DNA of 64,000 nt, from positions 4,693,487-4,757,486 of the forward strand of contig NZ_CP013106.1 in NCBI RefSeq assembly GCF_001431725.1. The letters are read 5' to 3'. Below, one piece after another: positions 57,479 to 64,000 of this stretch. The stretch's first letter is position 1. Each line of letters opens with the position of its first letter. Origin of the DNA: Halomonas huangheensis. GTDB lineage: Bacteria; Pseudomonadota; Gammaproteobacteria; Pseudomonadales; Halomonadaceae. The notes under the pieces are model-generated. The model ran no database searches. It was not told the origin of the DNA and saw only the letters and a program-made list of their open reading frames with translations. The translations under genes and the position numbers were made by a program.

Positions 57479-58165
57479 ATGAAAATGATCCGTTCCACTC
57501 GACTGATTGCCCCGCTGGCCGCAGCCGCTCTTCTGGTAGGCTGTGCATCCAATGACCCCTATTCCGGTCAGACCGATCGCAACAATACCGGTATTGGTGC
57601 CGCTGTGGGCGCTGTTGTTGGCGCCGCCGCAGGCGCGATCAGCGGTGATGGTAGTACCAGTAAGCGGGATCGTGCTCTGATCGGTGCGGCAGCAGGTGCA
57701 GCTGTCGGCGGTGGTATCGGTGTCTATATGGACAAGCAGGAAGAGCAGCTGCGCCAGAGCACCCAGGGTACCGGGATTGATGTTGAGCGCCAGGGTGACA
57801 ACATCGTGCTCAATATGCCTAGCGAAGTCACCTTTGGCTTTGACTCCGCGCAGTTGACTGGTCCAGCGTCCAGCGCGCTCAACGATGTTGCCAGCATCCT
57901 CAACCAGTATCCGGAAACGCGGATTACCATCGCGGGCCACACCGATTCCACTGGTGATGCCGGCTACAACCAGCAGCTCTCTGAGCGCCGCGCGCAGTCG
58001 GTCGGTAGCTATCTGCAAAGCGGTGGTGTTTCCGGCGCTCGCCTGTCCATGGTGGGTTACGGTGAGAACCAGCCGGTGGCCAGCAATAACACCGAGGATG
58101 GTCGCGCCCAGAACCGTCGCGTCGAGATCGTCGTAGTGCCCACGAGTCAGGCTGGCCAAGGCTGA
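57479..58165 (+). CDS. OmpA-family lipoprotein (YiaD/glycine-zipper type)
   Basis: A 228-residue outer-membrane lipoprotein likely to anchor the envelope to peptidoglycan. The lipobox LVGC has Cys22 as the lipid site. A glycine-rich zipper follows (GIGAAVGAVVGAAAGAISG and ALIGAAAGAAVGGGIGVYMD, 38-85), then an OmpA C-terminal domain with GFDSAQLTGPA, IAGHTDSTGDAGYNQQLSERRAQSV and the NRRVEI end. AGGAG precedes the ATG. It has its own good terminator. E. coli YiaD has the same architecture. Confidence 0.92.
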   Translation: MKMIRSTRLIAPLAAAALLVGCASNDPYSGQTDRNNTGIGAAVGAVVGAAAGAISGDGSTSKRDRALIGAAAGAAVGGGIGVYMDKQEEQLRQSTQGTGIDVERQGDNIVLNMPSEVTFGFDSAQLTGPASSALNDVASILNQYPETRITIAGHTDSTGDAGYNQQLSERRAQSVGSYLQSGGVSGARLSMVGYGENQPVASNNTEDGRAQNRRVEIVVVPTSQAGQG

Positions 58166-58194
58166 TCTTCAAGCGGCAAGCGACTCTAGTTCAG

Positions 58195-58224
58195 GCCCGC
58201 CACCGCAAGGAGGCGGGCTTTTTT
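58195..58224 (+). terminator. Rho-independent terminator of the OmpA-like gene
   Basis: GCCCGCC (58195-58201) pairs with GGCGGGC (58212-58218) and is followed by TTTTTT (58219-58224), 30 bases after the stop codon. Textbook form. Confidence 0.95.
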
Positions 58225-58314
58225 GTGCGCGGCACTGGCGTCAGCACCGTTCCAACCGCTAATCTTTTCGTAATGTCCGCTGCTTCGGCAGTTTTCAGGC
58301 TTGGATTCTCTACT

Positions 58315-59187
58315 ATGCTTTCCTATCAGCATGCCTATCATGCCGGCAATTTCGCCGACGTTCATAAGCATCTCTGCGTATATTCTGCAGTGAATCATCT
58401 GTTACGTAAAAAATCCCCTATTACGTTTGTTGATACTCACGCCGGTCGTGGAAGTTATCCACTGGCCGCCAGGGAGACAGATCAGCTGCAGGAGTATCGT
58501 AGTGGTATCGAAAGGCTGTGGAAGGAGCGCCATAGGCTGGAGGATCAGCCTATGCTCGCCGAATGGCTGACAGCCGTTGCTTCGCTGCAAGGTGGTGAGA
58601 ACGGTGACGAGAATCTGGCGTGCTATCCCGGATCGCCCTGGTGGTTGGGAGCGCGGCTACGTGATCAGGATCGGTTGACGCTGTTTGAGCTGCACCCTGG
58701 TGAACACCGTCATCTGGCCGAGCAATCGGTGGTCTCCCATGGTCGAGAAGGACAGCTCAGGCGAGTGCATGGCGATGGTCTTGAGGGGGTGGTGAAGATG
58801 CTGCCGGTCGCCACGCCGCGCTTGTGCGTATTGATAGACCCCAGCTTCGAGCGCAAGGACGAGTACCTGGAGGTTGTTGATACTCTCAAGCAGGTGTTGC
58901 GCAAGGCGCGTCACGCGGTGGTGATGGTCTGGTATCCGCTGCTGCCTGCGGGGCGTCATCGGGCCATGCTCGATGCGCTCGAGGCCAGCGGAATCCGCAA
59001 GATATGGCGTAGCGAAGTCAGCCGTGAGCCACCTGCTCAGGCGACTCACGGAATGTATGGCAGCGGCATGCTGGTGATCAACCTGCCCTGGGGTCTCGAT
59101 GAGACCTTGAATGGCGCCATCCAACGCTGGTTACCGATCCTGGGGCCCCAATCAACGCATCAGTCGAGCTGGTTGGTGGAAGAGTAG
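58315..59187 (+). CDS. rlmJ: 23S rRNA (adenine-2030-N6)-methyltransferase RlmJ
   Basis: RlmJ methylates A2030 of 23S rRNA; earlier it was linked to use of extracellular DNA (ComJ/YhiR). The 290-residue protein starts MLSYQHAYHAGNFADVHKH, the family hallmark. It has FVDTHAGRGSYPL (SAM site), CYPGSPWWLGARLR, LFELHPGEHRHL and VLIDPSFERKDEY with the catalytic DPxF/Y motif. The ATG at 58315 is chosen over a longer frame starting at the terminator. No clear neighbour relation. Confidence 0.95.
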   Translation: MLSYQHAYHAGNFADVHKHLCVYSAVNHLLRKKSPITFVDTHAGRGSYPLAARETDQLQEYRSGIERLWKERHRLEDQPMLAEWLTAVASLQGGENGDENLACYPGSPWWLGARLRDQDRLTLFELHPGEHRHLAEQSVVSHGREGQLRRVHGDGLEGVVKMLPVATPRLCVLIDPSFERKDEYLEVVDTLKQVLRKARHAVVMVWYPLLPAGRHRAMLDALEASGIRKIWRSEVSREPPAQATHGMYGSGMLVINLPWGLDETLNGAIQRWLPILGPQSTHQSSWLVEE

Positions 59188-59210
59188 ATCCGCGCCTGCT
59201 GCACGCGATT

Positions 59211-59564
59211 TCAGACATCAAGGATGATGTCGAAACCACCATAGATCAACCGCTTACCATCGAAGGGCGCATCGCCCATGAACCCATCCATGGCATTGTC
59301 GGCCTCCATTTTCTGGAAGGATTCGTCACGCACTTGTTTCGAGGGGTACTCGATCCAGCTGTATACGATGACTTCCCCTGGTTCGGCCTGCACTGCGCGA
59401 TGGAAGTCAGTGACCTTGCCTTCCGGTACTTCTGCGCCCCAGGCCTCTACAACCCGGGTCGCACCATAGCGCTTGAAGATATCGGCCGCCGCCGTCGCCA
59501 GATCAAGATACGCCTGCTTGTTGCTCTCGGGAACCGCGGCCACAAACCCTTCAACATAACTCAT
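59211..59564 (-). CDS. DUF1428 family protein
   Basis: A 117-residue protein of the DUF1428 family (ferredoxin-like alpha-beta fold, function unknown). Family features: MSYVEGFVAAVP at the start, KRYGATRVVEAWGAEVPEGKVTDFHRAVQAEPGEVIVYSWIEYPSK, and a final FDGKRLIYGGFDIILDV. The ATG at 59564 has AGGAG nine bases upstream; the longer frame to 59633 lacks one. It is convergent with rlmJ and lies just downstream of mnmE's stop on the other side. Confidence 0.9.
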   Translation of the reverse strand: MSYVEGFVAAVPESNKQAYLDLATAAADIFKRYGATRVVEAWGAEVPEGKVTDFHRAVQAEPGEVIVYSWIEYPSKQVRDESFQKMEADNAMDGFMGDAPFDGKRLIYGGFDIILDV

Positions 59565-59657
59565 GACTGAGCACTCCTGATAAGTACATCCAGACTGAGT
59601 GTAGACAGCATATTGTGATCTAGTGTGCGGCATTTCCTGAGCGCTGGGGAATGCGTG

Positions 59658-61028
59658 CTACTTGCCGATGCAGAAGCTGCCGAATATCTCACCCAGCAGG
59701 TCGTCGGCACTGAATTCTCCGGTGATTTCGCCCAGTGATTGCTGTGCGTCACGCAGATCTTCAGCCAACAATTCTCCGGCACCATAGCCGTGTAACTGGG
59801 CCTCGCCATTTTCCAGTGCTGTCCGGGCGCGGTCGAGGGCGTCGAGATGACGGCGCCGGGCGGAAAAGCGCCCTTCGGTGGTGGTCTCGAAGCCCATCAC
59901 GGCCTTGAGATGCTCCTTGAGATTATCCACACCCAGACCGGTACGCGCGGAGAGACGCACGATGGGAGTGGTTGTGGATAAATCGATTCCGCCGCTTTCG
60001 CCGCTCTGATCGACTTTATTGCGCACCAGCGTCAGTCGTTCCGGTGCCGGCAGACGGGCGACGAACTCCGGCCAGATGGCCATCGGATCATCGGCGGCTG
60101 TGGTAGTGGCATCGACGAGCAGCAGTACGCGATCCGCTTTCTCGATCTCTGCCCAGGCGCGTGCCACGCCGATCTTCTCCACCGCATCGGGGGTGTCACG
60201 CAGTCCTGCGGTGTCAATGATATGCAGCGGCATACCATCGATGTGGATATGTTCACGCAGCACGTCGCGAGTGGTGCCCTCGATATCGGTGACGATGGCA
60301 GTGTCCTGCTCGGTCAGCGCATTGAGCAAGCTCGACTTGCCGGCATTGGGGCGTCCGGCGATGACCACGCTCATGCCCTCGCGCATCAGCGCACCCTGGC
60401 CGGCGCTGGCACGTACCTGAGCTAGATCACTCATCAAGGCGGCAAGCTTGCCGGCAACGTGGCCATCGGCGAGGAAATCGATTTCTTCCTCGGGGAAGTC
60501 GATGGCGGCCTCAACGTACATGCGTAGCTCGATCAGTCCCTGAACCAGCGCCTGGACGCGGGTCGAGAATTCTCCTTGCAGCGAGCGGAGAGCATTCTCG
60601 GCGGCACCGCGTGAGCTGGCTTCGATCAGGTCAGCAATTGCCTCGGCCTGGGCGAGATCGAGCTTGTCGTTGAGGAAGGCACGTTCGGAGAACTCTCCGG
60701 GTCTGGCGAGACGCGTGCCGAGTTCGACACAGCGCTCCAGCAGCATGTCCATGATCACAGGCCCACCGTGTCCCTGAAGCTCAAGGACATCTTCACCGGT
60801 GAAGGAGTTGGGGCCGCGGAAGAATAGTGCAATGCCCTCATCAATGGTGCCCTGAGAGCCACGGAAGGGCCCATAGTAGGCCTGGCGAGGCGTAGGGCAG
60901 TGCCCCAGCACTTGCGTGGCGATCGCCTCACAGGCAGGCCCTGAGACGCGAATGATGCCTACACCGCCACGGCCTGGAGCCGTGGCCAGAGCGGTGATGC
61001 TGTCCTGGGTATAGAGTCGCTGGGTCAT
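59658..61028 (-). CDS. mnmE: tRNA modification GTPase MnmE
   Basis: MnmE (TrmE) acts with MnmG on the wobble uridine of tRNAs. The 456-residue protein has a folate-binding N-terminal domain ([22 protein letters not shown]), a helical middle, a G domain with [25 protein letters not shown] and RNKVD-type motifs, and the catalytic C-terminal FCIGK. AAGGAA precedes the ATG. Two perfect DnaA 9-mers sit inside it (59923 and 59973). It is separated from yidC by a strong terminator, so it has its own promoter. Confidence 0.97.
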   Translation of the reverse strand: MTQRLYTQDSITALATAPGRGGVGIIRVSGPACEAIATQVLGHCPTPRQAYYGPFRGSQGTIDEGIALFFRGPNSFTGEDVLELQGHGGPVIMDMLLERCVELGTRLARPGEFSERAFLNDKLDLAQAEAIADLIEASSRGAAENALRSLQGEFSTRVQALVQGLIELRMYVEAAIDFPEEEIDFLADGHVAGKLAALMSDLAQVRASAGQGALMREGMSVVIAGRPNAGKSSLLNALTEQDTAIVTDIEGTTRDVLREHIHIDGMPLHIIDTAGLRDTPDAVEKIGVARAWAEIEKADRVLLLVDATTTAADDPMAIWPEFVARLPAPERLTLVRNKVDQSGESGGIDLSTTTPIVRLSARTGLGVDNLKEHLKAVMGFETTTEGRFSARRRHLDALDRARTALENGEAQLHGYGAGELLAEDLRDAQQSLGEITGEFSADDLLGEIFGSFCIGK

Positions 61029-61093
61029 GATGGGCTTCCTTGAATATCAGGGCCATTGTCCGAGGACGGATGGCATTTGGCCACCCTGAAAAG

Positions 61094-61124
61094 CCGAACC
61101 CCCGCACGGCAGGCGGGGGTTCGG
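61094..61124 (-). terminator. Terminator of rpmH-rnpA-yidC
   Basis: 12-bp perfect stem CCGAACCCCCGC (61094-61105) with GCGGGGGTTCGG (61113-61124), 7-base loop. Leftward CTTTTC follows. It sits 22 bases after the yidC stop and just upstream of mnmE. Confidence 0.9.
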
Positions 61125-61145
61125 TACATCGAGACTACAGAGACC

Positions 61146-62834
61146 TTATTTGGTCTTCAGGTCCTTGCCGACATTGGGATCGTCCTGGACCTTGCGGGTG
61201 ATCATGTACTGCTGGGCGATCGAGATGCAGTTGTTGCATACCCAGTAGATGACCAGACCGGCCGGGAACCACAGGAAGAAGAAGGTGAAGATGATCGGCA
61301 ACATCTTCATGATCTTCGCCTGCATGGGATCCGGAGGCGTCGGGTTGAGCTGCTGCTGAACGAACATCGAAGCGCCCATCAGGATAGGCAGCACGAAGTA
61401 CGGGTCCTTCACCGACAGATCCTGGATCCACAGCATGAAGGGTGCGTGACGTAGCTCAACCGACTCCAGCAGCATCCAGTAAAGTGCAATGAACACTGGC
61501 ATCTGAATCAGGATCGGCAGACAGCCGCCCAGAGGATTGATCTTTTCCTTCTGGTAGAACTTCATCATCTCCTGGGACATCTTCTGACGATCATCGCCGA
61601 AGCGTTCCTTGAGACGCTGCATTTCCGGGCCGAGCTTACGCATCCGCGCCATGGACTTGTAGGCCTTGGCCGATAGCGGCCACAGCGCAGTCTTGACCAT
61701 CAGGGTCAGGATCACGATCGACCAGCCCCAGTTTCCGATCAGGCTGTGGATGTGATCAAGCAGCCAGAACAGCGGATTGGCGATGAACCACAGCCAGCCA
61801 AAGTCGACAGTCAGCTCGAGATTGGGAGCTACGGCTTCCAGGCGTTCCTGGATCTTGGGGCCCATGTACAGAGTCGCCGCCAGAGTGGCATCTGCACCCG
61901 GCTCGATGGTCTGAGACTGGCCGGCGAAGGCGGCAATGTTGTGTTGCCTGGAATCCGTTGTCGCGTAGTAGAGGTTTTGCTGCTTTTCCGGTGGTACCCA
62001 GGCAGAGGTGAAGTAGTGCTGGATAATTGCGACCCAGCCGCCATCAGCTTCACGGTTTGCGAACTTGCCCGCCTGAATGTCCTCGAAATCGATCTTCTCG
62101 TAACGGTTCTCCGGAGAGGAGTAGGCGGCGCCCAGGAAGGAGCGCATTCCCATCTTCGGTCCGGTGGACGGATCCGGATTGCTGTCGCGAACCAGTTGAC
62201 CGATGAAGCGGGCGCTGACCGCGTTGCCGCTGTCGTTGGCGAGCAGGTAAGACACGTTCACTGCGTAGTCGTCACGCTTGAAGGTAAAGCGCTTGATGAT
62301 ATCGACGCCATTGACGGTGGCGGTCATGTCCACCTGCAGCTCATTCTGGCCGTCGACCATGCGATATTCAGTCTTCTCCGGGGAGAAGGAAATACGACCG
62401 GAGTTACCGTCCAGCTGCAGGCCGGAACGCGCCACGTAGCTCAGTGTATTGTTGTCAGCCAACAGCACATAGGGCCGATCACCGTCCTGACTCATCAGGT
62501 GCTCGGGCAGTGCAGCATAGACGACGTCGCCACCCTCTGGATCAATGCGTACATCAAGTACGTCGGTGATGACTGCTACCAGGTCGCGGGTGTCGGTTGT
62601 TGCAGCTTCTGTTGCAGCTTCGGTTCCCGGGAGCTCATTGCTGACAGTATTGCCAGAGGAGTCTGGTGCGGTGAGGCTGTTGGAAGAGTCTTCCTGCTGC
62701 GGGGCGGCATTACTGGTAATGGCCGGAGCGTCCGGCGCAGAGGGAAGCTGACCATAATCCTGGTTCCACTGCACCATGATCAGGTAAGCGAGCACCGCCA
62801 GGGGGATCAGCAAAAGTAGTCGTTTTACGTCCAT
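61146..62834 (-). CDS. yidC: Membrane protein insertase YidC
   Basis: YidC inserts and folds inner-membrane proteins, alone or with SecYEG. The 562-residue protein has an N-terminal anchor (MDVKRLLLLIPLAVLAYLIMVQWN), a large periplasmic domain (about 50-345) with an acidic/Ser-rich linker, and the five-helix core. In the core, GNWGWSIVILTLMVKTALWPLSAKAYKSMARMRKLGPEMQRLKE and CLPILIQMPVFIALYWML are visible. The ATG at 62834 fits the family; the longer frame is rejected. rnpA and rpmH are upstream on the same strand. Confidence 0.96.
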   Translation of the reverse strand: MDVKRLLLLIPLAVLAYLIMVQWNQDYGQLPSAPDAPAITSNAAPQQEDSSNSLTAPDSSGNTVSNELPGTEAATEAATTDTRDLVAVITDVLDVRIDPEGGDVVYAALPEHLMSQDGDRPYVLLADNNTLSYVARSGLQLDGNSGRISFSPEKTEYRMVDGQNELQVDMTATVNGVDIIKRFTFKRDDYAVNVSYLLANDSGNAVSARFIGQLVRDSNPDPSTGPKMGMRSFLGAAYSSPENRYEKIDFEDIQAGKFANREADGGWVAIIQHYFTSAWVPPEKQQNLYYATTDSRQHNIAAFAGQSQTIEPGADATLAATLYMGPKIQERLEAVAPNLELTVDFGWLWFIANPLFWLLDHIHSLIGNWGWSIVILTLMVKTALWPLSAKAYKSMARMRKLGPEMQRLKERFGDDRQKMSQEMMKFYQKEKINPLGGCLPILIQMPVFIALYWMLLESVELRHAPFMLWIQDLSVKDPYFVLPILMGASMFVQQQLNPTPPDPMQAKIMKMLPIIFTFFFLWFPAGLVIYWVCNNCISIAQQYMITRKVQDDPNVGKDLKTK

Positions 62835-63041
62835 GAGGGGTCTGCCCGATGGGAAGTGAACAATCCAGTGGCGTCCGTCTGGGCGCCGACGCCTGGGAGA
62901 AATACACCAAAGCCTGCCAGAGGCAGGCCAGGGTCCGTACGCAAACATTCTGCGATGAGTGAGGTGACGTCAATGCTATCGACGTTGGGCTCGTACATGC
63001 GCATAGATGGTGTCATCGCATCGATGGGATGCCGCACAGCT
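62835..63041 (-). other. Spacer between rnpA and yidC without a recognisable yidD
   Basis: 207 bases where gammaproteobacteria normally have yidD (about 85 codons, often overlapping rnpA). A leftward frame is open across the gap from inside rnpA into yidC (62825-63343), but it lacks the YidD RFYPTCSxYA cysteine motif. I see no small gene with a good ribosome site here. Confidence 0.5.
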
Positions 63042-63464
63042 TTATCCGCGGCGCTGGTGAGCGGCGGAGGAGTGGGAGGCCGTCGAGGAGCGAGAGGGTC
63101 GGGTCGACTTCTCGGCCTCGCGCTCGAGGCGGCGCCACATGCCGAACAGCTGACGATGCAAGGTGTCGTTGTCGACCTCGTTGACGCCACGTCTTGCCAG
63201 CAGAACGATATCCACACCGGGAAGTCGATGCTGAGAATGGCGTACGGATTCGCGGGCCAGTCGCTTGAGACGATTACGATCAACAGCCCTGCGTACGTTC
63301 TTCTTGCTGAACACCAGGCCAAGGCGCGGGTGCCCCAGGTCATTAGGGGTAGCCAGCGCCATCAGGCCCTTGCCATGGACCTTGTATACTGCAGTGTCAA
63401 AGACACGGCGGTAATCCCCGGCAGTCAGCAAGCGATAGTGCCGGGGAAAGGTCAGACAGGTCAT
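63042..63464 (-). CDS. rnpA: Ribonuclease P protein component
   Basis: RnpA assists the RNase P RNA in cutting tRNA 5' leaders. The 140-residue protein has FPRHYRLLTAGDYRRVFD, LGLVFSKKNVRRAVDRNRLKRLARESVR (the RNR signature) and VDIVLLARRGVNEVDNDTL. The last 25 or so residues (STRPSRSSTASHSSAAHQRRG) are a low-complexity Ser/Arg tail longer than usual. The ATG at 63464 with CAGGT is preferred to a GTG at 63485 that overlaps rpmH. Downstream of rpmH, the classical pair. Confidence 0.95.
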   Translation of the reverse strand: MTCLTFPRHYRLLTAGDYRRVFDTAVYKVHGKGLMALATPNDLGHPRLGLVFSKKNVRRAVDRNRLKRLARESVRHSQHRLPGVDIVLLARRGVNEVDNDTLHRQLFGMWRRLEREAEKSTRPSRSSTASHSSAAHQRRG

Positions 63465-63477
63465 ATTTGACCTGCGA

Positions 63478-63612
63478 TCAGGCACTCAGGCGCTTGCGGC
63501 CCTTGGCACGGCGACGTGCCAGAACGGCGCGGCCGTTTTTGGTGGCCATGCGAGCACGGAAGCCGTGCGCGCGCTTGCGCTTGAGAACGCTCGGTTGGAA
63601 TGTGCGCTTCAT
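63478..63612 (-). CDS. rpmH: 50S ribosomal protein L34
   Basis: A 44-residue ribosomal protein. The sequence [20 protein letters not shown] at the start and [17 protein letters not shown] at the end is diagnostic of L34, and the length is standard. It heads the rpmH-rnpA-yidC transcript and normally lies divergent from dnaA, which would therefore be expected just to the right of the window. Confidence 0.97.
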   Translation of the reverse strand: MKRTFQPSVLKRKRAHGFRARMATKNGRAVLARRRAKGRKRLSA

Positions 63613-63658
63613 AACTCGTTAATCCTGAATGGTTTTTTGGATCGGGTAGACAACCAAA

Positions 63659-63683
63659 GGAGCCCGAATTGGCAACGGGCTCC
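63659..63683 (-). promoter_or_regulatory. Hairpin in the rpmH leader
   Basis: Perfect 8-bp stem GGAGCCCG / CGGGCTCC (63659-63666, 63676-63683), 9-base loop, between the rpmH promoter and gene. Leftward it is followed by TTTGGTTG. It may be a 5' stabiliser or attenuator. Confidence 0.5.
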
Positions 63684-63710
63684 TCGGGGGTATTCGGTTC
63701 AAGACCGGAC

Positions 63711-63739
63711 ATTCTAGTGATTTCAAGCCTTACGCGCAA
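63711..63739 (-). promoter_or_regulatory. Sigma70 promoter of rpmH-rnpA-yidC
   Basis: Leftward -35 TTGCGC (63739-63734), 17-base spacer, -10 TAGAAT (63716-63711), about 100 bases before the rpmH ATG. One mismatch in the -10 and two in the -35. Confidence 0.65.
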
Positions 63740-64000
63740 TTGCTGAGCGCATTTTTACCTCGACACCCTCTTTCCGAGAGCAGTTTGACGATGAGTCGAG
63801 GGGTATAGCTCTCGCCCCTGGCAACGACATTGGGGAAGCCGCTCAAGCTAGCGGACCTGGAGCGCGGAGTGGTTGGTGATGTATTCGTATGACCATAGTA
63901 ATTACTAATCTAAAGTATTGAATATACTTGTGATTATTACTGGGGATAGTTTTTGTGGATAACCGTAAAAGTTTCTTTTAATTCAACATGCTGCATTGCA
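63740..64000. other. AT-rich region at window end, possible dnaA-side origin segment
   Basis: No gene is visible. The last 120 bases are AT-rich (TAATTACTAATCTAAAG, then TATACTTGTGATTATTAC) and include a perfect DnaA box TGTGGATAA (63954-63962). In pseudomonads the origin lies between rpmH and dnaA. The region is cut by the window, so the full box count is unknown. Confidence 0.45.

Noticed and set aside
57344..58159. 271-codon leftward frame
   Set aside because: It is antisense to the OmpA-like lipoprotein, which has a lipobox, a domain and a ribosome site.
62825..63343. Leftward frame over rnpA end and yidC start, considered as yidD
   Set aside because: It lacks the RFYPTCS motif and hydrophobic start of YidD, and half of it is antiphase to rnpA.

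Overview
The window looks like a chromosomal segment close to the replication origin of a halophilic or marine gammaproteobacterium. Halomonadaceae (Halomonas-like) is my best guess. The basis is GC-rich DNA, a Pseudomonas/Oceanospirillales-type gene order (recG, HU, rubredoxin reductase, ubiC, ubiA, phoB, phoR, pst genes; glmU-glmS; the atp operon beside parB-parA-rsmG-mnmG; mnmE, yidC, rnpA, rpmH), osmolyte-type transporters (an NSS symporter and a TRAP binding protein), and gammaproteobacterial versions of erpA, hemJ, hemW and rlmJ. The genus is an inference from family-level recognition, not from a database search. I saw no tRNA, rRNA, CRISPR array, prophage or insertion sequence.

Layout. 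1-5.4 kb: the 3' part of recG, a small unknown protein, HU, an orphan rubredoxin reductase, ubiC and ubiA (first steps of ubiquinone synthesis). 5.4-14.2 kb: a complete phosphate-starvation module. phoB-phoR run rightward; cysZ and pstS-pstC-pstA-pstB-phoU run leftward. Pho-box-like sequences lie before phoB and pstS, and the clearest one lies before pstC. 14.2-24.4 kb: mixed genes (thioesterase, Tat-exported TRAP binding protein, uvrD, hexR, a 70-residue protein, an NSS transporter, a DUF72 protein, a MATE exporter), separated by repeat-bearing spacers. 24.5-31.5 kb: glmU-glmS and uppP for cell-wall precursors, an apbE lipoprotein, and the magnesium channel mgtE. 31.5-38.9 kb: the full ATP synthase operon atpIBEFHAGDC, with a good sigma70 promoter at one end and a perfect terminator hairpin at the other. 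39.0-43.5 kb: parA-parB, rsmG and mnmG.

43.5-44.1 kb is a long AT-rich gap upstream of mnmG carrying a cluster of DnaA-box-like 9-mers. It is the best oriC candidate inside the window. A second candidate, cut by the window end, lies upstream of rpmH (63.7-64.0 kb), where dnaA would be expected just beyond the edge. Between them, 44.2-59.6 kb holds a polar amino-acid ABC transporter, erpA, argC, a divergent ClC channel, hemJ-thiD-hemL, a two-domain P-loop kinase, a CsgD-like regulator, rdgB-hemW, an OmpA-like lipoprotein, rlmJ and a DUF1428 protein. Then come mnmE, yidC, rnpA and rpmH.

Most of the window is ordinary housekeeping sequence. The points most worth a second look are the two candidate origin regions and the surplus of perfect DnaA boxes, one of which overlaps the erpA -10. 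Others are the kinase whose N-terminal half looks like a dead aminoglycoside-phosphotransferase domain, the apparent loss of yidD between rnpA and yidC, the ClC protein without its first selectivity motif, and a dispersed family of TAAG/GGAAG-rich inverted repeats.
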